Shown piece after piece: positions 1 through 6,736 of a stretch of 20,706 nucleotides of DNA. Position 1 is the first letter of the stretch. Each line of letters starts with the position of its first letter. The DNA lies in contig JAFWDF010000063.1 of assembly GCA_017534025.1 (NCBI GenBank), positions 1 to 20,706 on the forward strand, in the 5' to 3' direction. The notes below the pieces were generated by a model. It searched no databases and was not told the DNA's origin. It worked only from the letters and a program-made list of their open reading frames with translations. The position numbers and the translations under genes are program-made. The stretch comes from Bacillota bacterium. Lineage in GTDB: Bacteria > Bacillota > Clostridia > Peptostreptococcales > Anaerovoracaceae.

Positions 1-1651
1 ACACCCGGCAGTTTTCCGGACGATCTTCCAGAAGATTACCGTCTGCACCGACATATACTATGGTATCCGTCACAATTTCCTCCCGGAGGGAATCCATGGG
101 CGGGTTTGTCACCTGTGCGAAAAGCTGCTTGAAATAGCTGAACAGCGGCTGATGTTTTTCGGAAAGCACGGCCATCGTCGCATCATTTCCCATGGACGCG
201 GTCGGCTCCACACCATCTCTCGCCATTGGAATGATGCTGTCCGCAATATCTTCATAAGAATACCCGAACGCTCTGCAGAGCCGGTGCCGCTCCTCCGCAG
301 TATGGCCCGGAATGGCTCTGTTCGGAACAGGTAAACCGCGAAGCGTTGCCAGATTGATGTCCAGCCATTCTCCGTACGGCTTACGCAGAGCATAGTACGA
401 TTTGCACTCTTCATCCGGAATCACTTCGCCGCGGACGGTATCCACCAGCAGCATTTTTCCGGGCTGAAGGCGGCTCTTCTGAACAATGCTTTCCGGATCC
501 AGATCCAGTACACCGACCTCGGAGGAGAGAATCAGCCTGCGGTCCTTAGTAATATAGTAACGGGACGGACGAAGGCCGTTCCGGTCCAAAACGGCACCCA
601 TGATATCCCCGTCTGAAAACAGGATGGCTGCCGGACCGTCCCATGGTTCCATCATTGTAGAATAATAATGGTACATGTCCCGCTTTGCGCGGGAAATCTC
701 CGGATCATTTTTCCACGGCTCAGGAATGGTGATCATGACCGCCAGCGGCAGCGGCATGCCGCCCATGGTCAGGAATTCCAGGGCATTGTCCAGCATGGCC
801 GAATCCGAACCTTCGGTCGTAATGACCGGCACAATTTTTTCCATATCGTCTTCCAGAAACGCGCTGTGCAGCGTTTCTTCCCGCGCCAGCATACGGTCTG
901 CATTCCCCCGGATCGTGTTTATTTCCCCGTTATGCAGAATCAACCGGTTAGGATGCGCCCGCTCCCAGCTCGGCTCGGTATTCGTCGAAAACCGGGAGTG
1001 CACCATGGCGATGGCACTGCGGTAATTCTCATTTTGCAGATCCGGGAAAAACTTACGCAGCTGATCCACCAGGAACATACCCTTATACACGATCGTTCTG
1101 GAAGAAAAAGAACATACATAGGAATCCTCCCGGCTCTGTTCGAACTGCCGCCGTATGACATACAGCCGCCGGTCGAAATCGATACCGCGGGAAACATGGT
1201 CCGGACGTTTTACAAAACACTGGCAGATATGAGGCATGGATTCGAGTGCTTTCTTTCCCAGAACCTCCGGCACAATATCCACATCCCTCCAGCAGAGAAA
1301 TGGCACCCCCTCTTTCTCACAGAGGATCTCCACCATTTTCATAGCGCGGTGCCGCGGAAGATTTGCCCGCGGCATAAAAAACATGCCCACGCCGTAGTCT
1401 CTTTCATCTGGAAGCTCTTTGATCAAACCGGAAAAGAAATCATGCGAAATCTGCAGCAGAATCCCCACGCCGTCACCGGTTTCCCCGGCGGCGTCTTTGC
1501 CAGCCCGGTGTTCCAGCTTCTCCACGATGGAAAGCGCATCTTCCACGATGGCATGGGAAGGAATGCCGTCTATATTAACCACCGCGCCGATGCCGCAGGC
1601 ATCGTGCTCGAATGTTTTTCTATATAATGTTCTGTTCCCGGATAATGACAT
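1..1651 (-). CDS. gltB: Glutamate synthase large subunit, N-terminal part (runs off the left edge)
   Basis: Makes glutamate from glutamine and 2-oxoglutarate in the cytoplasm. This stretch is the glutaminase half. Translation from the ATG at 1649-1651 gives 550 residues with no stop, continuing past the window edge. It begins MSLSGNRTLYRKTFEHDACG, so the catalytic N-terminal cysteine of the class II amidotransferase domain is Cys19, exposed after removal of an 18-residue propeptide. Further family signatures are HSRFSTNTEPSW, NGEINTIRGN, EGSDSAMLDN and DRNGLRPSRY. The FMN, Fe-S and C-terminal helix domains would lie outside the window, since the full family protein is about 1500 residues. An AGGAGGT ribosome-binding site at 1659-1665 fixes the start. 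The gene is divergent from glnA, and its leader carries a terminator hairpin. Identity is secure. Whether it is NADPH- or ferredoxin-dependent cannot be seen here. Confidence 0.93.
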   Translation of the reverse strand, partial: MSLSGNRTLYRKTFEHDACGIGAVVNIDGIPSHAIVEDALSIVEKLEHRAGKDAAGETGDGVGILLQISHDFFSGLIKELPDERDYGVGMFFMPRANLPRHRAMKMVEILCEKEGVPFLCWRDVDIVPEVLGKKALESMPHICQCFVKRPDHVSRGIDFDRRLYVIRRQFEQSREDSYVCSFSSRTIVYKGMFLVDQLRKFFPDLQNENYRSAIAMVHSRFSTNTEPSWERAHPNRLILHNGEINTIRGNADRMLAREETLHSAFLEDDMEKIVPVITTEGSDSAMLDNALEFLTMGGMPLPLAVMITIPEPWKNDPEISRAKRDMYHYYSTMMEPWDGPAAILFSDGDIMGAVLDRNGLRPSRYYITKDRRLILSSEVGVLDLDPESIVQKSRLQPGKMLLVDTVRGEVIPDEECKSYYALRKPYGEWLDINLATLRGLPVPNRAIPGHTAEERHRLCRAFGYSYEDIADSIIPMARDGVEPTASMGNDATMAVLSEKHQPLFSYFKQLFAQVTNPPMDSLREEIVTDTIVYVGADGNLLEDRPENCRV

Positions 1652-1700
1652 TGTCTGTACCTCCTGAAGTTCTTCCGGCGGCGGCAGCCATTTGCCAATG

Positions 1701-1741
1701 AAAAAAGGCAATGACGCCCCTGCCGGGATGACGTCATTGCC
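1701..1741 (-). terminator. Intrinsic terminator in the gltB leader (attenuator candidate)
   Basis: Read on the minus strand, GGCAATGACG (1741-1732) pairs perfectly with CGTCATTGCC (1716-1707). The 15-base loop can itself fold as CCC-GGCA-GGG. Six U residues follow (1706-1701). This is a textbook intrinsic terminator lying between the predicted gltB promoter and the gltB start. The predicted transcript start is only about 3 bases upstream of the hairpin, so most transcripts would stop after roughly 45 bases unless something prevents folding. The hairpin is seen directly; attenuation is inferred. Confidence 0.75.
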
Positions 1742-1750
1742 ATTTTGTAT

Positions 1751-1779
1751 ACAATATCACATAAACCCTTTGCAGTCAA
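1751..1779 (-). promoter_or_regulatory. Predicted gltB promoter
   Basis: On the minus strand TTGACT (1779-1774) and TATTGT (1756-1751) are separated by 17 bases, close to the sigma-A consensus. The expected start is near 1744, just before the leader terminator. Confidence 0.65.
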
Positions 1780-1843
1780 GCCGCAGTAAAGCGAAAAAGT
1801 AAAATGCAAAACCACCCTGCTTCGCTGCCGAATAAAAAAAGAT

Positions 1844-1872
1844 TTGACAAATCCATTTTGCAGGTGTTTAAT
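1844..1872 (+). promoter_or_regulatory. Predicted glnA promoter
   Basis: A perfect -35 TTGACA (1844-1849) is followed after 17 bases by TTTAAT (1867-1872), a 5/6 match to the -10 consensus. The expected start is near 1879, giving a leader of about 158 bases before glnA that holds two terminator hairpins. Confidence 0.65.
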
Positions 1873-1877
1873 ACCTG
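1861..1877. promoter_or_regulatory. Palindromic operator candidate over the glnA -10 element
   Basis: CAGGTGTTTAATACCTG is a 17-base imperfect palindrome with perfect CAGGT/ACCTG ends, centred on the predicted -10. A protein bound here would block the glnA promoter. I cannot assign it to a known regulator; it does not look like a GlnR/TnrA site (TGTNAN7TNACA). Confidence 0.35.
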
Positions 1878-1885
1878 TAAAGGGC

Positions 1886-1920
1886 AAAGGCGTCTTTGAG
1901 GAAACTCGAAGGCGCCTTTT
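1886..1920 (+). terminator. First intrinsic terminator in the glnA leader
   Basis: GGCGTCTTTGAG (1889-1900) pairs over 12 positions, including U-G wobbles, with CTCGAAGGCGCC (1905-1916) around a GAAA tetraloop. A-residues before it pair with the UUUU tail (1917-1920). It starts about 10 bases after the predicted transcript start. Its arms resemble those of the second leader terminator. Confidence 0.7.
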
Positions 1921-1970
1921 CTCATTTTGTACACATTTTTTTCTTTACCGACAGGAAAGGGCGAAAAGGC

Positions 1971-2012
1971 AATGGCGTCTTCGAAGCAGCACGGAAGGCG
2001 CCGTTCTTTTTT
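1971..2012 (+). terminator. Second intrinsic terminator in the glnA leader
   Basis: AATGGCGTCTTC (1971-1982) pairs with GAAGGCGCCGTT (1994-2005) across an 11-base loop, followed by C and six U residues (2007-2012). It ends 25 bases before the glnA ATG and just upstream of its Shine-Dalgarno, so read-through is required to express glnA. The core GGCGTCTT/AAGGCGCC is shared with the first leader terminator. Confidence 0.72.
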
Positions 2013-2037
2013 GTCAGAAAACAGAAAAGGAGCCGTT

Positions 2038-4134
2038 ATGGGAACGATTACAGACATTTTCGGAAGTATGGTATTTGATGACAGAGCCATGAAGGCCAGC
2101 CTGCCTGCCGGCGTTTATCTGTCCCTGAAAAAGACAATTGATGAAGGAGCCCTGCTGGATCCCGAAGTAGCCAACAGCGTTGCGGACGCAATGAAGGACT
2201 GGGCGATTTCCAAGGGTGCAACTCATTTTACGCACTGGTTTCAGCCGCTGACCGGTATCACAGCGGAAAAACACGACAGTTTCATATCCCCGGCCGGTGA
2301 CGGCGGTGTGCTCATGGAATTCTCGGGCAAGAACCTGATTAAAGGGGAACCGGACGCTTCCTCCTTCCCGAGCGGCGGATTGCGGGCGACCTTCGAAGCG
2401 AGAGGATATACCGCCTGGGATCCGACATCCTATGCCTTTATCAAAGGAAAAACCCTCTGCATTCCGACAGCCTTCTGTTCTTACGGAGGAGAAGCGCTGG
2501 ACAAAAAGACACCGCTGCTTCGCTCCATGGAGGCTCTGAATCGGGAATCCGTCCGCATACTGAAATTGATGGGCGATGACAAAGTCACCTATGTGCAGTC
2601 TTCGGTCGGACCGGAACAGGAATATTTCCTGGTCACCAGGGAAATGTATGATCAGCGCCCGGACCTGCGCTTTACCGGCCGTACGCTGTTCGGCGCAAAA
2701 CCATTAAAAGGACAGGAAATTGACGATCACTATTTCGGCGTGACCAAACCAAAAGTTGCCGCATTCATGGAAGACCTGAACGAGGAGCTCTGGAAGCTCG
2801 GCGTACTGGCCAAGACAGAACACAACGAAGTGGCCCCGGCGCAGCATGAGCTGGCTCCGATCTATACAACGACAAACATCGCGACAGACCACAACCAGCT
2901 GACCATGGAAATCATGCAGAAAGTCGCCGCAAAGCATGGCCTGGTGTGCCTGCTTCACGAAAAGCCGTTTGCCGGCGTCAACGGCAGCGGAAAGCATAAT
3001 AACTGGTCCGTCTCCACCGATTATGGCGTCAATCTTCTCTCGCCGGGCAGTACCCCGGATCATAATATGAAGTTCCTGATCTTCCTGTGCGCGGTTATCA
3101 AAGCCGTCGATGACTACCAGGATCTTCTGAGACTTTCCGTGGCAACTGCCGGGAATGACCACCGGCTGGGCGCTAACGAAGCACCGCCTGCCGTGATCTC
3201 CATTTTCCTCGGCGACGAACTCACAGCGATCCTGGAATCCATCGAGAAGAATGAACCATACGCCGGTACGGAAAAAATACAGATGAAGCTGGGTGTGGAC
3301 GTGCTTCCGAAATTTGTCAGAGACACCACGGACAGAAACCGGACTTCTCCATTCGCGTTTACCGGTAATAAATTTGAATTCCGCATGCTCGGTTCCTCAA
3401 ACAGCATCGCCTGCGCCAACATCATGCTGAACAGCGCGGTGGCGGATACGCTGAGCGGGTTCTCACAGGAACTGGAAACAGCGAAGGATATCGAGGAAGC
3501 CCTGCACGACATTATCCGGAAAACAGTCCGGGAGCACAAGCGGATCATCTTCAACGGGAACGGGTATGACGACAGCTGGATCCGGGAAGCCACCGAACAG
3601 AGAGGCCTTCTCAACTACCGGACAACGCCGGACTGCATGCCGCATCTTCTGGACGAAAAGAATGTCGCCATGCTTACCCGGCAGAATGTATTTTCAGAAG
3701 CCGAACTGGAATCCAGATGTGAAATCATGCTGGAAAACTATAACCGGATCGTCGTGATCGAGGCGAATACCATGGCCGGTATGGCCAGAGCGCATATCCT
3801 GCCGGCAGTAGAAAGCTACTGCGCGGATCTCGCCCGGTCAGCAGAAGCCAAAAAGGAAATCGCGCCATCCCTGCGCTGTGCCTATGAAACCGATCTGATC
3901 AGCCGTTTATCTGTGCTGACGGATGAAATCTATGAACGGGTTGGCGACCTGGAAAGCGCCATCCGGCTCGTGGATGATACCCCGGATGTCATTGAAAAAG
4001 CAGAGCTGATCCGGGACAGCCTGCTCGGCAGAATGAGCGAACTGCGAATCGCCTGCGACGAATCGGAAGTCCTGACGGCAAAAAGTTACTGGCCGTTCCC
4101 GACCTACAGTGACCTGCTGTACAGTGTTCACTGA
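2038..4134 (+). CDS. glnA: Glutamine synthetase, type III (GlnN-like)
   Basis: Condenses ammonium and glutamate to glutamine using ATP; type III enzymes are large cytoplasmic dodecamers. The start chosen is the ATG at 2038, preceded by AAAGGAG at 2026-2032, giving 698 residues, the usual length for type III (about 700). The frame is also open upstream to an ATG at 1927, but that lies in the leader between the two terminators and has no fitting ribosome-binding site. Visible signatures are a type III N-terminal segment (KGEPDASSFPSGG near residue 102), PEQEYF (192-197) with metal-binding glutamates, NEVAPAQHELAP (from 263) and the substrate loop NGSGKHNNWS (from 315). It leads the glnA-purF-carAB run and is divergent from gltB. 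Control is probably by leader termination. Symbols glnA and glnN are both used for this type. Confidence 0.95.
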   Translation: MGTITDIFGSMVFDDRAMKASLPAGVYLSLKKTIDEGALLDPEVANSVADAMKDWAISKGATHFTHWFQPLTGITAEKHDSFISPAGDGGVLMEFSGKNLIKGEPDASSFPSGGLRATFEARGYTAWDPTSYAFIKGKTLCIPTAFCSYGGEALDKKTPLLRSMEALNRESVRILKLMGDDKVTYVQSSVGPEQEYFLVTREMYDQRPDLRFTGRTLFGAKPLKGQEIDDHYFGVTKPKVAAFMEDLNEELWKLGVLAKTEHNEVAPAQHELAPIYTTTNIATDHNQLTMEIMQKVAAKHGLVCLLHEKPFAGVNGSGKHNNWSVSTDYGVNLLSPGSTPDHNMKFLIFLCAVIKAVDDYQDLLRLSVATAGNDHRLGANEAPPAVISIFLGDELTAILESIEKNEPYAGTEKIQMKLGVDVLPKFVRDTTDRNRTSPFAFTGNKFEFRMLGSSNSIACANIMLNSAVADTLSGFSQELETAKDIEEALHDIIRKTVREHKRIIFNGNGYDDSWIREATEQRGLLNYRTTPDCMPHLLDEKNVAMLTRQNVFSEAELESRCEIMLENYNRIVVIEANTMAGMARAHILPAVESYCADLARSAEAKKEIAPSLRCAYETDLISRLSVLTDEIYERVGDLESAIRLVDDTPDVIEKAELIRDSLLGRMSELRIACDESEVLTAKSYWPFPTYSDLLYSVH

Positions 4135-4167
4135 AGCAATTCGTTTTACTCCGGCAGATTGAAGTGT

Positions 4168-4193
4168 GCCGCAGTGCCAGCCCGCGCTGCGGC
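4168..4193 (+). other. Hairpin between glnA and purF
   Basis: GCCGCAGTGC and GCGCTGCGGC form a 10-bp stem around the loop CAGCCC in the 89-base gap. No U-tract follows directly, so it is not a standard terminator. It may be an RNA processing or stabilising structure that sets the ratio of glnA to purF-carAB. A TATAAT at 4196-4201 follows at once but has no good -35 at the right distance, so an internal promoter is only a weak possibility. Confidence 0.4.
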
Positions 4194-4223
4194 CATATAA
4201 TAACCAAAAATAGGTGTTTTTTT

Positions 4224-5645
4224 ATGAGTATCAGAGAAGAATGCGGTGTCTTCGGCGTCATCGGTCCGGAACCTTTTGAGGCGGCTCATTTATGTTACTA
4301 CGGTCTGTTCGCCCTGCAGCACAGGGGGCAGGAGAGCTGCGGCATAACCGTAAACGATGACGGGCTCTTTCGGTCCCATAAAGATCTCGGGCTGGTGAGT
4401 GATGTGTTCCGCGAAGAAACCATCCGCCGCATGCCCTCCGGAACCATTGCGGTAGCGCACACCCGCTATGGAACAACCGGGGGCACCAACCGGAGCAATT
4501 GTCAGCCTCTGGAAGTCAATCATCAAAAAGGCCGCATGGCACTGGCCCACAACGGCAATCTGTCCAATGCATTTGAATTGAGAAACCGGCTGGAACTGGA
4601 CGGCGCCCTGTTTCACACCACAAGCGACACAGAAACCATCTGCTACATCATTACCCGGGAACGGCTGCGCTCCTCTTCCATCGAGGAAGCCGTTTGCCGG
4701 GCGATGTACACACTGGAAGGTGCCTATTCTCTGGTCCTGATGTCCCCGCAGAAACTGATCTGCGCGCGGGACCCCCATGGCTTCCGCCCGCTTTGTTTCG
4801 GGCGGACACCCGACGGAATCTATATAGCCGCTTCCGAAAGCTGTGCCATCAAAGCATCCGGCGGAGAATGGATCCGGGACGTGGAACCGGGAGAAATTAT
4901 CGTTTTCCAGAAAGACGGTTATCATTCCATCCGGGAACACTGCGGAAAAATGCCGGCGCGCCACTGCGTGTTTGAATATATTTATTTCGCCCGTCCGGAT
5001 TCTGTCATAGACGGGGTTTCCGTTCACGAATCACGCATTCGTGCCGGGCGTATTCTCGCAGAGCAGCACCCCGTACAGGCGGATCTTGTTATGGGTGTTC
5101 CGGATTCCGGTCTGGACGGCGCTCTGGGTTTCAGCAGGGAATCCGGCATTCCGTACGGTATCGGACTGATAAAAAACAAATACATCGGCAGAACCTTTAT
5201 CGCTGCAGGCGACCGGCAGGACCAGGTGCGCATCAAACTCAGCGCCATTGAGGCCGCAGTGCGCGGCAAACGGATTGTTCTGGTAGATGACTCCATTGTC
5301 CGGGGTACGACCTGCGGACGGATTGTCCGCTTGCTGCGGGAAGCCGGTGCAGCAGAAATCCACATGCGCATCACTTCGCCGCCTTTCCTGCATCCCTGTT
5401 ACTACGGAACCGATATTGACTCCGAAGAACATCTGATCGCCGCTCATCACAACATCCCTGCAATCAGGGACATCATTGGCGCAGATTCACTGGGATATCT
5501 CCCGGTGGAGGAACTATCCGTTCTGACCGGCGGAAACGGCTTCTGCAGTGCCTGTTTCGACGGGCGCTATCCGACCGCTGTCCCCGCTGACACAAGAAAA
5601 GACCGCTTTGAAAAAAGACTGTCGGAAAAGGAGCTCTCATGCTGA
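4224..5645 (+). CDS. purF: Amidophosphoribosyltransferase
   Basis: First committed step of purine synthesis: PRPP plus glutamine to phosphoribosylamine. The 473-residue protein starts MSIREECGVFGV, so the catalytic nucleophile is Cys7 after a six-residue propeptide. That favours the ATG at 4224 over an in-frame upstream ATG at 4164, which would put 26 residues before the cysteine. The N-terminal class II glutaminase domain covers about 7-240 (HTRYGTTGG, HNGNLSN). The phosphoribosyltransferase domain carries the PRPP loop VLVDDSIVRGTT at 352-363. Cys248, Cys392, Cys441 and Cys444 match the four cysteines that bind a [4Fe-4S] cluster in the Bacillus subtilis enzyme, implying an oxygen-sensitive enzyme. 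The ribosome-binding site is modest (AGGTG) with a run of seven T before the ATG. It lies 89 bases after glnA and overlaps carA by 7 bases. It is unusual to find it here rather than in a pur operon. Confidence 0.95.
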   Translation: MSIREECGVFGVIGPEPFEAAHLCYYGLFALQHRGQESCGITVNDDGLFRSHKDLGLVSDVFREETIRRMPSGTIAVAHTRYGTTGGTNRSNCQPLEVNHQKGRMALAHNGNLSNAFELRNRLELDGALFHTTSDTETICYIITRERLRSSSIEEAVCRAMYTLEGAYSLVLMSPQKLICARDPHGFRPLCFGRTPDGIYIAASESCAIKASGGEWIRDVEPGEIIVFQKDGYHSIREHCGKMPARHCVFEYIYFARPDSVIDGVSVHESRIRAGRILAEQHPVQADLVMGVPDSGLDGALGFSRESGIPYGIGLIKNKYIGRTFIAAGDRQDQVRIKLSAIEAAVRGKRIVLVDDSIVRGTTCGRIVRLLREAGAAEIHMRITSPPFLHPCYYGTDIDSEEHLIAAHHNIPAIRDIIGADSLGYLPVEELSVLTGGNGFCSACFDGRYPTAVPADTRKDRFEKRLSEKELSC

Positions 5646-6736
5646 AATCAGATTATGACCGAAAAATCATACTGGAAGACGGCCGGGTATATTACGGCTA
5701 TTCTTTCGGCGCTTCGGGGAACCGGGTGTGTGAAATCGTTTTCAACACATCCATGGCCGGCTACCAGGAAATCCTTTCCGATTTATCCTATACCGATCAG
5801 GCGGTCGTCATGACCTATCCCCTCATTGGAAATTACGGAATGGCCGGGGACGATTACGAATCCGCCCATCCTTCGATCGGCGCCCTCATAGTCCGGCAAT
5901 ATAATGACGAACCTTCCCATTACCGGTCGGTTTCATCCCTTTCCGATGTCATGAAGAAGTATGACATCCCCGGAGTATACGGAGTGGATACGCGAAGCCT
6001 TACCCGCTCCATCCGGGACAGGGGCAGCCGGAAAGCTCTGATCACGGATGTGTCCACCACACTGGCGGAGGGACTCAGCATCCTGAAAAACAGCCCGGTA
6101 CCGCACGATGCAGTTTCCCGGGTCAGCTGCCGCCATCAAATCGAATGGCCGGCAGACCAGCCGCTTTTTCATGTTGCGGCCATCGACTGCGGCATGAAAA
6201 CCAACATTGCCCGTTCCTTCGCCGCGCTCGGCTGCCAGCTGACCATTCTCCCGTGGAATACATCGGCTGCTGCCATTGAGCAGCTCCGGCCGGATGGAAT
6301 TTTTCTGTCAAATGGCCCCGGTGATCCCGAAGACGTCCCGGAAACCATCGAAACCGTACGCTCGCTGATCGGGAAATACCCGATCTTCGGGATCTGTCTG
6401 GGACATCAGATTCTCGCGCTGGCTTACGGAGCGAAAACCTACAAGCTGCATTTCGGCCACCGGGGAAGCAATCATCCGGTTAAGAATCTGGAGACCGGTT
6501 CCATTGAGATTACCTCCCAGAATCATTCCTATGCGGTCGATGCCGGCAGTCTTGCAGCTACTCCGCTTACGGTCACGCACATCAATCTTCTCGACGGAAC
6601 CATAGAAGGGTTAAAATGTGCTCACGACCGGGTGTTCAGCGTACAGTACCACCCGGAAAGCGCACCCGGGCCCCGGGACAGTTTCTATCTCTTTGAACAT
6701 TTTTTAGCGATTATGAAGGATCAGAATCATGCCTAA
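5639..6736 (+). CDS. carA: Carbamoyl-phosphate synthase small subunit (glutaminase)
   Basis: Hydrolyses glutamine and channels ammonia to CarB for carbamoyl phosphate, used in pyrimidine and arginine synthesis. The 365-residue protein matches the family length. The N-terminal CPSase small-subunit domain covers about 1-150, with the signature FNTSMAGYQEIL at 35-46. The class I glutaminase domain covers about 175-360, with nucleophile Cys253 in GICLGHQ and the His338/Glu340 pair in YHPE. The ATG at 5639 lies inside the last codons of purF (TCATGCTGA) and is preceded by AAGGAG at 5628-5633, so the two genes are translationally coupled. The 3' end overlaps carB by 8 bases. Residues show a complete, probably active enzyme. 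Confidence 0.95.
   Translation: MLKSDYDRKIILEDGRVYYGYSFGASGNRVCEIVFNTSMAGYQEILSDLSYTDQAVVMTYPLIGNYGMAGDDYESAHPSIGALIVRQYNDEPSHYRSVSSLSDVMKKYDIPGVYGVDTRSLTRSIRDRGSRKALITDVSTTLAEGLSILKNSPVPHDAVSRVSCRHQIEWPADQPLFHVAAIDCGMKTNIARSFAALGCQLTILPWNTSAAAIEQLRPDGIFLSNGPGDPEDVPETIETVRSLIGKYPIFGICLGHQILALAYGAKTYKLHFGHRGSNHPVKNLETGSIEITSQNHSYAVDAGSLAATPLTVTHINLLDGTIEGLKCAHDRVFSVQYHPESAPGPRDSFYLFEHFLAIMKDQNHA

Noticed and set aside
668..1627. Long plus-strand open frame opposite gltB (319 codons)
   Set aside because: The minus strand encodes an unbroken glutamate synthase with all motifs; the plus frame has no recognisable protein features.
1927..2037. Upstream in-frame ATG for glnA adding 37 residues
   Set aside because: It lies between the two leader terminators, lacks a proper ribosome-binding site, and the ATG at 2038 has AAAGGAG and matches the type III N-terminus.
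1880..2037. Glutamine riboswitch in the glnA leader
   Set aside because: Known glutamine aptamers are cyanobacterial or marine in distribution and have a different three-helix architecture; here only terminator-type hairpins are seen.
4164..4223. Upstream in-frame ATG for purF
   Set aside because: It would place 26 residues ahead of the catalytic cysteine and its coding would run through the intergenic hairpin; the ATG at 4224 gives a short propeptide.
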